Source of the DNA: Nonomuraea roseoviolacea subsp. carminata | GTDB taxonomy: Bacteria; Actinomycetota; Actinomycetes; Streptosporangiales; Streptosporangiaceae | Length of the DNA stretch: 64,000 nt | Direction of reading: 5' to 3' | Assembly (NCBI RefSeq): GCF_024172185.1 | Contig: NZ_JAMZEC010000001.1 | Location: 1,550,001 to 1,614,000 of the forward strand | In this document: positions 36,780-45,063 of the stretch, piece after piece | How positions within the stretch are numbered: the first letter of the stretch is position 1 | Layout of the letters: every line of letters starts with the position of its first letter | Notes under the pieces: generated by a model | What the model saw: the letters and a program-made list of their open reading frames with translations, nothing else | What the model was told of the DNA's origin: nothing | Database searches by the model: none | Position numbers and translations under genes: made by a program

Positions 36780-37082
36780 TCACTTGATCGAGTCCGGCTG
36801 GACCGTCGCCCACAGGCCGTAGGAGTGGAGAATCTGCACATCGCGTTCCATCTCTTCACGCGTGCCGCTGGACACGACGGCCTTGCCCTTGTGGTGGACG
36901 TCCAGCATGAGCTTCTCGGCCTTCTCGCGGGTGTAGCCGAAGACGGTCTGGAACACGTACGTCACGTACGACATGAGGTTGACCGGGTCGTTCCAGACGA
37001 TCGTCACCCACGGCAGATCGGGCCGGACGTCCGATGACGGACGCTCGACGGCGATTGGAGCGGTGCTACCCACATTCACCAT
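36780..37082 (-). CDS. clpS: ATP-dependent Clp protease adaptor ClpS
   Basis: 100 aa; delivers N-end-rule substrates to ClpAP/ClpCP. It has [21 protein letters not shown], the N-degron pocket with Asp and Asn, then [22 protein letters not shown] and the final [15 protein letters not shown] strand. First gene of the run clpS-DUF2017-mec-cysO-cysM. It is divergent from pncB across a 43-bp gap. Confidence 0.96.
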   Translation of the reverse strand: MVNVGSTAPIAVERPSSDVRPDLPWVTIVWNDPVNLMSYVTYVFQTVFGYTREKAEKLMLDVHHKGKAVVSSGTREEMERDVQILHSYGLWATVQPDSIK

Positions 37083-37125
37083 CCTGCCCTACCTCCGCCG
37101 TAGTCTTCGAGTCGTGACATTGCCC

Positions 37126-38403
37126 ATGAGCACCGCGTTGCTGACTGATCACTATGAGCTGACGATGCTGCAGGCGGCTCTGCGAAGCGGCGCCGCCCAC
37201 AGGCGCGCCGTTTTCGAGGTGTTCGCCCGGCATCTGCCCGGCGGGAGGCGCTACGGCGTCGTCGCCGGGACGGGCCGCGTCCTCGACGAGCTGCGGCACT
37301 TCCGTTTCGGTGAGGAACAGCTCACCTTCTTGCGGGAGAACCGCGTGGTGGACGCGTCCACCCTGGAGTTCCTGGCTGAGTACCGCTTCTCGGGCGACAT
37401 CTGCGGATACGCCGAGGGGGAGCTCTACTTCCCGGCCTCCCCGATCATGGTCGTCGAGGGCACGTTCGCCGAGGCGGTGCTGCTCGAAACCATGATCCTG
37501 TCCATACTCAACCACGACTCGGCGATCGCCTCGGCCGCCTCGCGCATGCACAACGCCGCGGGCGGGCGGCCCCTCATCGAGATGGGCTCGCGCCGCACCC
37601 ACGAGCGGGCCGCGGTCGCCTCCGCCCGCGCCGCCTACGTCGCCGGGTTCGCCTCCACCTCGAACCTCATGGCCGGTCACCTGTACGGCGTCCCGACGGC
37701 CGGCACGGCCGCGCACGCCTTCACGCTGCTGCACGACTCCGAACGTGAGGCGTTCGAGGCGCAGATCGCCTCCCTGGGGCCCGAGACCACGCTGCTCGTC
37801 GACACCTACGACGTGGCCGAGGCCGTGCGCACCGCCGTCGAGCTGGCCGGGACCAAGCTGGGCGCCGTCCGCATCGACTCGGGCGACCTCGCCGCCGCGG
37901 CCCAGGAGGTCCGCGAGCAGCTCGACGCGCTCGGCGCCTTCGACACGCGCATCCTCGTCACCTCCGACCTCGACGAGTACGCCATCGCCGCGCTCGCCGC
38001 CGCCCCCGTGGACGGCTACGGGGTGGGCACCTCGCTGGTGACCGGGTCCGGGGTGCCGACGGCCGCGATGGTCTACAAGCTGGTGGCCCGCGAGACCGCC
38101 ACGGGCGAGCTGGAGCCGGTCGCCAAGCGTTCGGTCGGCAAGCCGTCGCGCGGCGGGCGCAAGTACGCGTACCGGCTGTTCGACGACCAGGGCCGCGCCG
38201 AGACCGAGCTGATCACCACCTCGGACGAGGCTCCCCAGGGCGGCATGCCGCTGCTGCGCGAGCTCGTGCGCGGCGGCGAGCCCGTGGGCCGCGAGCCGCT
38301 GGCCGACGCCCGCGCCCGGCACGCCGAGCGGATCGCGACCCTGCCCCAGGAGGCCCTTCACCTGGGGCGGGGATATGCGGCGATTCCTACGGAATTCGCC
38401 TGA
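37126..38403 (+). CDS. pncB: Nicotinate phosphoribosyltransferase
   Basis: 425 aa, first committed step of the Preiss-Handler NAD salvage route. It shows ALLTDHYELTMLQAALRSG, RHLPGGRRYGVVAGTGR, MGSRRTHERAAVASARAAYVAG and VRIDSGDLAAAAQEVRE, then SVGKPSRGGRKYAYRL. An in-frame GTG at 37114 is an alternative start, and no strong ribosome site precedes either, so the message may be nearly leaderless. pncA follows 15 bp downstream. Next to clpS as in M. tuberculosis (Rv1330c). Confidence 0.95.
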   Translation: MSTALLTDHYELTMLQAALRSGAAHRRAVFEVFARHLPGGRRYGVVAGTGRVLDELRHFRFGEEQLTFLRENRVVDASTLEFLAEYRFSGDICGYAEGELYFPASPIMVVEGTFAEAVLLETMILSILNHDSAIASAASRMHNAAGGRPLIEMGSRRTHERAAVASARAAYVAGFASTSNLMAGHLYGVPTAGTAAHAFTLLHDSEREAFEAQIASLGPETTLLVDTYDVAEAVRTAVELAGTKLGAVRIDSGDLAAAAQEVREQLDALGAFDTRILVTSDLDEYAIAALAAAPVDGYGVGTSLVTGSGVPTAAMVYKLVARETATGELEPVAKRSVGKPSRGGRKYAYRLFDDQGRAETELITTSDEAPQGGMPLLRELVRGGEPVGREPLADARARHAERIATLPQEALHLGRGYAAIPTEFA

Positions 38404-38418
38404 CGTATCGTGCCTCTT

Positions 38419-38988
38419 ATGGGCACCGCTTTGATCCTTGTTGACGTGCAGAACGACTTCTGCGAGGGCGGCAGCCTCGCCGTCGCGGGCGGCTCGGAGG
38501 TCGCGGCGGCGATCACCCGGCACGTGGCCGACCACCCCTACGACCACGTGGTGGCCACCCGCGACTACCACGTCGACCCGGGCGCGCACTTCTCCGAGAG
38601 CCCCGACTACGTGGACAGCTGGCCGCACCACTGCGTCGCGGGCACTCCCGGCGCCGACTTCCACCCGGCGCTGGACGTGGCGGCGGTCGAGGAGGTCTTC
38701 AGCAAGGGCGCCCGCGCGGCGGCCTACAGCGGCTTCGAGGGCGCCTCGGGCGACGGGGTGAGCCTGGCGGAGTGGCTGACCGAGCACGGGGTGCACGAGG
38801 TGGACGTGGCCGGGCTCACCACCGACTACTGCGTGCGGTTCACGGCGCTCGACGCGGTCAAGCACGGGCTGGCCGTACGGGTGCTGCTGGACCTGACGGC
38901 GGGGGTGTCCCGCGGCACGACGGACGTGGCGCTGGCGGAGATGGAGGCCGCGGGCGTCGTCCTCGTCGGCGCTCCGATCGTCGGCTGA
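38419..38988 (+). CDS. pncA: Nicotinamidase
   Basis: 189 aa; converts nicotinamide to nicotinate, feeding the adjacent pncB product. Catalytic residues match the M. tuberculosis enzyme nearly position by position: Asp9, Lys96 and Cys138 in GLTTDYCVRF, with metal ligands Asp49, His51, His57 and His71. The same enzyme activates pyrazinamide in other species. ATG 38419 is preferred over GTG 38410. It forms a two-gene NAD-salvage operon with pncB. Confidence 0.96.
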   Translation: MGTALILVDVQNDFCEGGSLAVAGGSEVAAAITRHVADHPYDHVVATRDYHVDPGAHFSESPDYVDSWPHHCVAGTPGADFHPALDVAAVEEVFSKGARAAAYSGFEGASGDGVSLAEWLTEHGVHEVDVAGLTTDYCVRFTALDAVKHGLAVRVLLDLTAGVSRGTTDVALAEMEAAGVVLVGAPIVG

Positions 38989-39116
38989 CGCGCACGACTG
39001 CGCGTCGTACACGATCGGCCATGGATCGTTCAGGGGATCGTCAAGCCGGAGCGTCGGCGGCGAGGGCGAAGTAACACGGAGAGTCACGTGTCTCGTCCCC
39101 GGTGTGAGGTCGCTCC

Positions 39117-39749
39117 ATGCTCGTCATCTCTCTCGGCCTGGCCTGGCTGGTCCTGGGCCCGTTCAGCCTGTGGGTGCTCGTCTCCGGGCGGGTGTGGGCC
39201 CGGGCCGGCGCGGTCATGACGCTGACCCTGCTGGAGGTGGCGACCATCGCCACGAACGCCGCCCGCGTCCCCGCTCCGCACGACGCGCCCGTGGCGGCGT
39301 CACAGCGGACGCGGGCGGAGTGCGCGGCGCGGGAGCCCGTCCCCCAGGCGGGGCGGGTGGAGGGACGGCGCGGCGGGCTGGTCCTGTCGTGGCCGGCGAC
39401 GGCCGGGGAGTGCGCGACGGCCGACGTGGTGCTGCGCGCCGACGGGCGCAGGCTCACGGTGTGGCTGCACGAGGGTCCCGCTCCCGGCGCGGCGCTCCCG
39501 GGCGTTCCCGAAGGAAGCCCCGCGGACCAGAGGGGCGCGACGACGGTGCCCGTGCGGGTCGAGGAGGGGCGGGCGTCGCTGCGGGTGCCGCTCGCCGGCG
39601 CGGCGGGCGGCCACGTCCGGTCCGCCGGAGTCGCGCGTCACGGGCACACCGGCCGTTACGTCCTGATCGACGGCAGGTCCGGCCACCGCATCCCCGCCCA
39701 GGCCGTCCCTGCGGGCGCCCCCGGCACGGCCCACCGCCGCGCCACCTGA
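39117..39749 (+). CDS. Hypothetical two-helix membrane protein
   Basis: 210 aa, no family recognised. Two N-terminal helices (LVISLGLAWLVLGPFSLWVLV and AGAVMTLTLLEVATIATNA) are followed by a soluble domain with two Cys (RAECAAREP and AGECATADV), which could form a disulfide. ATG 39117 follows GAGG. The end is Ala/Arg-rich, and a degenerate tandem repeat starts right after the stop. Confidence 0.55.
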   Translation: MLVISLGLAWLVLGPFSLWVLVSGRVWARAGAVMTLTLLEVATIATNAARVPAPHDAPVAASQRTRAECAAREPVPQAGRVEGRRGGLVLSWPATAGECATADVVLRADGRRLTVWLHEGPAPGAALPGVPEGSPADQRGATTVPVRVEEGRASLRVPLAGAAGGHVRSAGVARHGHTGRYVLIDGRSGHRIPAQAVPAGAPGTAHRRAT

Positions 39750-39750
39750 C

Positions 39751-39856
39751 CACCTGTCCAAGCCCCCCGGCCGCCCGTCCGAGCCCTCCGCGGCCCGTCC
39801 GAGCTCCCGGCCGCCTGCCCGAGCCCCCTACGGCCTGCCCGAGCCCGCGCGGCCGG
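39751..39856. repeat. About five degenerate ~20-bp tandem copies after the stop codon
   Basis: Repeats of the form (G)GCC(C/T)GYCCGAGCYCCC: at 39751, 39769, 39790, 39809 and 39829 approximately. They fill the gap between the 210-aa gene and the minus-strand 58-aa gene. No hairpin of note. Spacing is 19-21 bp. Confidence 0.55.
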
Positions 39857-39861
39857 TACGG

Positions 39862-40038
39862 CTAGCAGGCGGCGACCGGGTCGAGGCGGTCGGCGGTCGA
39901 GCGGAGCGCGCCGGCCAGCCGCCGCCTGACCTGGGCCCTGCTCCGCGACGCCCTGACCGGCGCGTCCGGCAGCGCCTCGTGCAACGAGTCCCGGTAGCCC
40001 ATCGCGGTCTGGTGCGCGAGCACCTGCATGGCGTCCAT
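39862..40038 (-). CDS. Small 58-aa gene under a palindromic operator
   Basis: ATG 40038 follows a perfect AAGGAGG 6 nt upstream and the frame runs to TAG at 39862-39864. The peptide opens MDAMQVLAHQTAMGY and has a basic amphipathic C-terminal helix (RAQVRRRLAGALRSTAD). The family is not recognised. The ribosome site touches the left half of a perfect inverted repeat (40048-40075) shared with the LacI gene, so its expression is probably repressed by that regulator. Coding is supported by the ribosome site and the operator placement; there is no homology evidence here. Confidence 0.65.
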   Translation of the reverse strand: MDAMQVLAHQTAMGYRDSLHEALPDAPVRASRSRAQVRRRLAGALRSTADRLDPVAAC

Positions 40039-40047
40039 CCTGCCTCC

Positions 40048-40075
40048 TTAATCAATTAAGACCTTAATTGATTAA
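40048..40075. promoter_or_regulatory. Perfect palindrome between the 58-aa gene and lacI-type gene
   Basis: TTAATCAATTAAG (40048-40060) and CTTAATTGATTAA (40063-40075) are exact reverse complements with a 2-bp centre; each arm is itself close to a TTAATTGATTAA dyad. It is pure AT-rich DNA in a GC-rich region, directly upstream of the 58-aa gene's ribosome site and 37 bp from the LacI start. Confidence 0.75.
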
Positions 40076-40111
40076 GAACGGCGTCGCAAGGAGCTCCGCT
40101 ACGGTTGGGGG

Positions 40112-41170
40112 ATGGCCAAGGTCACGCTGCAGACGATCGCCGACAGGCTGGGCGTGTCGCGGGCCACGGTCTCCTACGCGTTCTCACGGCCCGACCAGGT
40201 CAGCGCGGAGCTGCGGCGGCGCGTCATGGAGGTGGCCGACGAGCTGGGCTACGCGGGGCCCAACCCCACCGCGCGGTCCCTCCGGCTCGGCCGGGCCGGG
40301 GCGCTCGGGCTGCTCTTCAGCGAGACCCTGGCCTACGCGTTCGCCGACCCCTACGCCGTCGGCTTCTTCCAGGGCCTGGCCACCGCCGCCGAGGACGCCG
40401 GCGTCGGGCTGCTCATCCTGCCCCTGCCGCGCGGCGACCAGCGGACCGAGCCGGTGCGCAACGCCGTGGTGGACGCGTTCTGCGTCGTCTCGCTGCCCGA
40501 CGGCCACCCCGCGCTGGACGAGGTGCTGGCCAGGAAGCTGCCCGTCGTGGTGGTGGACGAGCCGTACGTGCCCGGCCACCCCTTCCTCGGCATCGACGAG
40601 CCGGCCGCCGGTGCGCTGGCCGCCCGGCACGTCCTGGAGCTGGGACACCGGCGCCTCGGCGTGGCCATGGTCGGGCTGCACGACGACGGCCACATCGGCT
40701 GGTCCGACGTGTCCCGGCAGAGGGCGGCGACCTTCGAGGCCATGCGCGGCCGGCGCGACGGCTACCAGGCGGCGGCCGAGGAGGCGGGCGTCGACTGGGC
40801 GCGCGTGCCGTTCTACGAGCTGAGCCGCAACTCCCGCGAGGCGGGCAGGCAGGCGGGCCACGCCCTGCTGGCCGCGAACCCGCGGCCGACGGCCATCCTC
40901 ACCAACACCGACGTCCTCGCCCTGGGCGTCCTCGACGCCGCCGCCGACCTCGGGCTGGACGTCCCGGGTGAGCTGTCGGTGGTGGGCTTCTCCGACAGCG
41001 CCGCCCAGGACGCCGGGCTCACCACGATCCGGCAGGCCAAGCAGGAGATCGGCGCGGAGGCGGGCCGCCTGCTGCTCGGGGGCGCGCCCGCGCGGCCCGG
41101 ACGCGTGCTGTTCCCGCACGAGCTGATCGTGCGCGCCTCGACCGCTCCCCCACCCCCGGAGCCGCCCTGA
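40112..41170 (+). CDS. LacI-family transcriptional regulator
   Basis: 352 aa. The N-terminal HTH is VTLQTIADRLGVSRATVSYA followed by the hinge helix region ARSLRLGRAGALGLL. The periplasmic-binding-protein-like core is of the sugar-type LacI/GalR class, with FFQGLATAAEDAGVGLLILP, VVDEPYVPGHPFLGID and PTAILTNTDVLALGVLDAAAD, then GELSVVGFSDSAAQDAGLTTI. It lies beyond the palindrome and probably controls both itself and the 58-aa gene. No sugar transporter or hydrolase is nearby, so the effector is unknown. The 3' end is tandemly duplicated. Confidence 0.92.
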   Translation: MAKVTLQTIADRLGVSRATVSYAFSRPDQVSAELRRRVMEVADELGYAGPNPTARSLRLGRAGALGLLFSETLAYAFADPYAVGFFQGLATAAEDAGVGLLILPLPRGDQRTEPVRNAVVDAFCVVSLPDGHPALDEVLARKLPVVVVDEPYVPGHPFLGIDEPAAGALAARHVLELGHRRLGVAMVGLHDDGHIGWSDVSRQRAATFEAMRGRRDGYQAAAEEAGVDWARVPFYELSRNSREAGRQAGHALLAANPRPTAILTNTDVLALGVLDAAADLGLDVPGELSVVGFSDSAAQDAGLTTIRQAKQEIGAEAGRLLLGGAPARPGRVLFPHELIVRASTAPPPPEPP

Positions 41171-41196
41171 CCGCTCTCCACCCCCGGAGCAGCGCT
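41140..41196. repeat. 29-bp tandem duplication at the LacI gene end
   Basis: Copy 1 is 41140-41168 and copy 2 is 41169-41196, both reading GACCGCTC(C/T)CCAC-like then CCCCCGGAGC. The TGA stop sits at the junction (41168-41170), so the first copy is coding and the second is not. Two further 16-bp copies of a CGGCCGACGG motif lie at about 41210-41235. Confidence 0.7.
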
Positions 41197-41239
41197 GACG
41201 GCCTCCGCGCCGGCCGACGGCCGGCGGCCGACGGTCGGC

Positions 41240-41269
41240 GGCCGGGGCCCCTTCGGCAAGGGCCCGGCC
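41240..41269. terminator. Terminator between convergent LacI and helicase genes
   Basis: GGCCGGGGCCC (41240-41250) pairs with GGGCCCGGCC (41260-41269) around a CTTCGGCAA-type loop; one G bulges. It can end both the LacI transcript and the minus-strand helicase transcript. Confidence 0.65.
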
Positions 41270-41281
41270 GTCGTGCGGTGG

Positions 41282-43030
41282 TCAGCGGCGCTGCGTGGCC
41301 CAGTGGCGGATCTTGTCGATGCGTTCCTGGATCTGCTCGGCCGTCGCCTGGGCGATCGGCGGGCCCCCGCAGGCGCGCCGCAGCTCCGAGTGGATGACGC
41401 CGTGCGGCTGGCCCGTGCGGTGGTTCCAGGCGCCTACGAGGCCGTTGAGCTCGCGCCGGAGCTCGGCGATCCGCTCGTGCGCCGCTAGCGCCGGCTCCTC
41501 CTCCTTGGGCTGCCGCCGCTTGGCCGCCTGCTGCTCGGACTGGCGCTTGCGCAGCAGCGTGGCCACCTGGTCGGGCTCCAGCAGCCCCGGCAGGCCGAGG
41601 AAGTCCTCCTCCTCGGCGGAGCCCACCGCGGCGCCCGTGCCGAACTCGCCGCCGTCGAACAGCACCCGGTCGAAGGTCGCGGACGTCTCCATCGTCTCGA
41701 ACGGCAGCTCGTCGCCGAGGACGTCGGGGTTGTCCTTCTTGCGGTTGGCCTCCTCCAGGAGGCTGTCGTCCAGGCCGTCCTCGGGCGGGCGGCGGTTGAG
41801 AACGTGGTCGCGCTCCACCTCCATCTCGTTGGCCAGCCCCATGAGGGTCGGCACCGAGGGGAGGAAGACCGACGCGGTCTCGCCGCGCTTGCGGGCGCGC
41901 ACGAAGCGCCCGACGGCCTGGGCGAAGAACAGCGGGGTCGAGGTCGAGGTGGCGTAGACGCCCACGCACAGGCGCGGGATGTCGACGCCCTCCGACACCA
42001 TGCGGACCGCCACCAGCCAGCGGTCCTGCGAGGCGGCGAACGCCTTGATCTTCTTGGACGCGCCCGGGTCGTCGGAGAGCACGACCGTGGCGCCCTCGCC
42101 GGTGATGTTGCGCAGGTGGCGGGCGTAGGCGCGGGCCGTCTCGTGGTCGGTCGCGATGACCAGGCCGCCGGCGTCGGGCACGCCGCGGCGCACCTCGGTG
42201 AGCCGCCGGTCGGCGGCCTGCATGACCTGCCGGATCCAGTCGCCCTTGGGGTCGAGCGCGGCGCGCCACGCCTGGGAGAGCTGGTCCTTGGTGAGCGGGG
42301 TGCCGAGCGTGGCGGCGATCTCGTCGCCGGCCCTGGTGCGCCACTTCATCTCGCCGGAGTACGCGAGGAAGATCACGGGACGGACGACGCCGTCGTCGAG
42401 GGCCGGGCCGTAGCCGTAGGAGTAGTCGGCGACGCTGCGCTTGAGCCCCTCGGCGTCCTCCTCGTACGAGACGAACGGGATCGGGTTGTCGTCGGAGCGG
42501 AACGGCGTGCCGGTGAGCTGGAGCCGCCGGGTGGCCGGCTCGAACGCCTCGCGGATGCCGTCGCCCCACGACTTGGCGTCGCCGGCGTGGTGGACCTCGT
42601 CGAAGATGACCAGCGTCTTGCGCGCCTCGGTGCGCGCCCGGTGGAGGGCCGGGTGCATGGCGACCTGGGCGTAGGTGACCGCGACGCCGATGTAGTCGCG
42701 CGAGGTGGTGCCCTGGCTGTTCTTGAACTCGGGGTCGATGCCGATGCCGACCCGGCTCGCGGCGTCGGCCCACTGCCGCTTGAGGTGCTCGGTGGGGGTG
42801 ACGATGGTGATCGCCCGGACCACTCCCCGCTCCAGCAGCTCGCTGGCGATCCGCAGGGCGTAGGTCGTCTTGCCCGCGCCCGGGGTCGCCACGGTGAGGA
42901 AGTCGCGTGGCTCACGCCTCGTGTAGAGGTCGAACGCCTGCTCCTGCCACGCGCGGAGCTTGGGGGCGGTGCCCCAGGCGGCCCGGTCGGGATAGGAGGG
43001 GGAAAGGTGGGACGCGGCGAAGGTGCTCAC
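41282..43030 (-). CDS. DEAD/DEAH-box superfamily II helicase
   Basis: 582 aa. Motif I is VATPGAGKTTYALRIA, motif II is IFDEVHHAGDA, motif III is LQLTGTPFRSDD, motif V is VRMVSEGVDIPRL and motif VI is QAVGRFVRARK. This is the UvsW/type III-restriction-like SF2 group. It ends in an RNA/DNA-binding-like helical tail (AHERIAELRRELNGLVGAWN). No methyltransferase or nuclease lies beside it, so a restriction role is not supported. GTG 43030 follows GAGGTGATGCG. Confidence 0.88.
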   Translation of the reverse strand: MSTFAASHLSPSYPDRAAWGTAPKLRAWQEQAFDLYTRREPRDFLTVATPGAGKTTYALRIASELLERGVVRAITIVTPTEHLKRQWADAASRVGIGIDPEFKNSQGTTSRDYIGVAVTYAQVAMHPALHRARTEARKTLVIFDEVHHAGDAKSWGDGIREAFEPATRRLQLTGTPFRSDDNPIPFVSYEEDAEGLKRSVADYSYGYGPALDDGVVRPVIFLAYSGEMKWRTRAGDEIAATLGTPLTKDQLSQAWRAALDPKGDWIRQVMQAADRRLTEVRRGVPDAGGLVIATDHETARAYARHLRNITGEGATVVLSDDPGASKKIKAFAASQDRWLVAVRMVSEGVDIPRLCVGVYATSTSTPLFFAQAVGRFVRARKRGETASVFLPSVPTLMGLANEMEVERDHVLNRRPPEDGLDDSLLEEANRKKDNPDVLGDELPFETMETSATFDRVLFDGGEFGTGAAVGSAEEEDFLGLPGLLEPDQVATLLRKRQSEQQAAKRRQPKEEEPALAAHERIAELRRELNGLVGAWNHRTGQPHGVIHSELRRACGGPPIAQATAEQIQERIDKIRHWATQRR

Positions 43031-43164
43031 CGCATCACCTCTGGGGTTCGTGTGCTTCGCTCTCTCACAGTGACCCAAGGGTAATCGGGGAGACCGACAA
43101 GACGTGCCGTGCACCGGGGATCCTGGCCAAGGTCGTCCTTGCGTGCTATTGGGCGGCAGATGGC

Positions 43165-44922
43165 TTATCGCACGCTCGCCAGCAGCGCGTCCAGCGCCTG
43201 TCTGCGTGCGGGATCCTCGGGCTGGAGCACCCCGAGGACGAGGACGGGGGCGCCGTCGCGGGTGAGCAGGATCACTCTCAGGTACGCGGGCCGGTTGACC
43301 ACGTCCTGGTACTCGGCGCGCAGGGCCCGGGTGTGCCCGCCGGCGACGCCCTTGTCCTCGACCACGCCGACCCTGTCGCCCTTGAGCAGGAGCCTGGAGT
43401 ACAGCTCGGCGGCCTGGGCGGTGGCCCTTTTGGCGTCGCCCAGGGGGGCGGTGAGCGGCCTGGCCATGACGACCGCGCCGGCGCCGTCGCGGGCGACCGA
43501 GGTGAACCCGGTCACGGGCGGCAAAGTCCCCGCGTGCCAGCCGTCGGGCAGCGGGATGACGACCTTGGCCCGGGAGTCGGCCAGGCGGCCCGGTGACCCG
43601 GGGTCGTCCGGCTGCCGGAGGACCGCGGCGCCGAGGAGGGCCACGGCGGCCACGGTGGCCAGCAAGGCCAGTGCCGTGCCGGCCCGCCGCCAGAGCTGGC
43701 TTCCCGCCCGGCTGGGGAGGCCGGGGGAGGTGGGGGCGCCGTACATGCGGGCGGAGGGCGGCAGGGAGTCCCACAGGGGCCGGGAGCCCCACCGGACGCC
43801 TCCCCGGTCGCGGTCGCGGTCGTCATCGGGGTCGTCGTCCTGGCCGTCGTCGGGGTCGGCGTCATGGCCGCCCCATCGAGCCCGGACGTCCCGATCGTCG
43901 AGGTCGTCCGGGTCGTCGTGATCGTCGTGATCGTCGCCTTGGGCGCGCCAGCCCGCCCGGCTGTGGCGATCACCGTACGGGTCCGGCCGGTCGTCCGCGG
44001 GGTCGAGGTCGTACGGGTCGTCCGCGTCGTCCAGGTCGTCGGGGTCCTCGCGGCGGGGGCGGCCGGTGAGCCAGCGGGCCAGTCCGCTCCGGGCCGTGTC
44101 GTGGGGCGCGTCGCTCCCGGGGCGGGCGGCGCGCGGGCTCCAGGGACGGGGGGCGTCGTCGTCCTCGCCGGGCGTCCGCCTGCGGCGGAAGACGGGGGCC
44201 CAGGATCCGTGCTCAAGGTCGGGGTCGTCGTCCTCGGGGCCCCAGAACTCCTCGTCGGGGTCCTCCTCCCGGGCTCCCCGCGCGGGAGCGGACCTGGAAG
44301 CCGTACCCGAGGGTGGTCGGGAGACCGCGTCGGGGACGGGTCGGGGCCCGATGGGAGCGGGCCGGGACGCCGTGCCGGAGGCCGACCCACGCGCCCTGTC
44401 GGAGGCGGCCCGAGGCTCCGGGTCCGCAGCCGACTGACGCGCCGTACCAGAGGCGGCCCGAGGCTCTGGGTCCGCGGCCGACTGACGCGCTGTACCAGAG
44501 GCGGGCCACGGCGCCGGGTCGGGAGCGGGCCGGGGCGCCGGGTCGGGAGGCGGGTCCGGGACGGCGGCCATGGGGCGGCGGGGGGCCTCAGGGGCGTGTC
44601 CGCGCCCCGCTCCCCCGGCGGCCCCTCCGGCAGGGCTGTGCGCGGCCCTCACCGGCGGGTAGGGCGGCTCCCCTGCGCGTCCCCGAGCCGGCACAGCGCG
44701 CGGCACGGCCCGTGGCTCGGCCCGCGGCACGGCCCATGGATCGGCCTGTGCTTCGGCCCGCGGCACGGCCTGTGGCACGGCCCATGGCTCGGTCGGTGGC
44801 TCGGCCCGCGGCACGGCATGTGGCTCGGCGCCCGGCTCCTCGGGGTCCGGCGAGTCCCGGGGAGGGGTGCGGCGGTGCCTCGCCCCGGTGGTCGGGGGCC
44901 AGACCAGGTGGTCGTCCTCCAT
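43165..44922 (-). CDS. Large disordered protein with one membrane helix
   Basis: 585 aa, no family recognised. Residues 1-~420 are low complexity: an Ala/Pro/Glu-rich part, a 16-residue unit repeated twice (SGTARQSAADPEPRAA), then a strongly acidic Asp-rich stretch (DDHDDHDDPDDLDD). One membrane helix lies near residue 432 (AGTALALLATVAAVALLGAAVL), and the C-terminal ~130 residues form a small outer domain (VVIPLPDGWHAGTLPPVTGF and VVNRPAYLRVILLTRDG). ATG 44922 follows GAGGAGG. It resembles other actinobacterial cytoplasmic-tail membrane proteins but no function can be assigned. Confidence 0.65.
   Translation of the reverse strand: MEDDHLVWPPTTGARHRRTPPRDSPDPEEPGAEPHAVPRAEPPTEPWAVPQAVPRAEAQADPWAVPRAEPRAVPRAVPARGRAGEPPYPPVRAAHSPAGGAAGGAGRGHAPEAPRRPMAAVPDPPPDPAPRPAPDPAPWPASGTARQSAADPEPRAASGTARQSAADPEPRAASDRARGSASGTASRPAPIGPRPVPDAVSRPPSGTASRSAPARGAREEDPDEEFWGPEDDDPDLEHGSWAPVFRRRRTPGEDDDAPRPWSPRAARPGSDAPHDTARSGLARWLTGRPRREDPDDLDDADDPYDLDPADDRPDPYGDRHSRAGWRAQGDDHDDHDDPDDLDDRDVRARWGGHDADPDDGQDDDPDDDRDRDRGGVRWGSRPLWDSLPPSARMYGAPTSPGLPSRAGSQLWRRAGTALALLATVAAVALLGAAVLRQPDDPGSPGRLADSRAKVVIPLPDGWHAGTLPPVTGFTSVARDGAGAVVMARPLTAPLGDAKRATAQAAELYSRLLLKGDRVGVVEDKGVAGGHTRALRAEYQDVVNRPAYLRVILLTRDGAPVLVLGVLQPEDPARRQALDALLASVR
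44403..44498 (-). repeat. Two 48-bp coding repeats in the disordered protein
   Basis: Copies 44403-44450 and 44451-44498 are near-identical (three substitutions visible) and in frame, adding two identical 16-residue units. Recent in-frame duplication. Confidence 0.85.
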
Positions 44923-44994
44923 GACACCTCCTCGCCGCTGTCCTATCACTCCTCGCGCCCGCGGTCCGGCGAACCGTTGCCGCTGTGACAGGTG

Positions 44995-45016
44995 GGGTGG
45001 AATGTGCCTTCCACCC
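44995..45016 (-). terminator. Hairpin downstream of the MFS gene
   Basis: GGGTGGAA (44995-45002) and TTCCACCC (45009-45016) form a perfect 8-bp stem with a 6-nt loop, about 48 bp past the MFS stop on the minus strand and before the next gene. Confidence 0.65.
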
Positions 45017-45063
45017 GGGCGAACTCCCTTCCCTCCGGGGCGAGGAAGGGGACGGAGGAGGGG

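Noticed and set aside
39828..40055. 75-codon minus frame at the LacI/58-aa locus
   Set aside because: It overlaps the 58-aa gene in another frame, is Arg/Pro-rich and its start lies inside the palindrome.
41282..43030. Type III restriction or phage-defence helicase
   Set aside because: Helicase motifs only; no nuclease, methyltransferase or defence neighbour in either direction.
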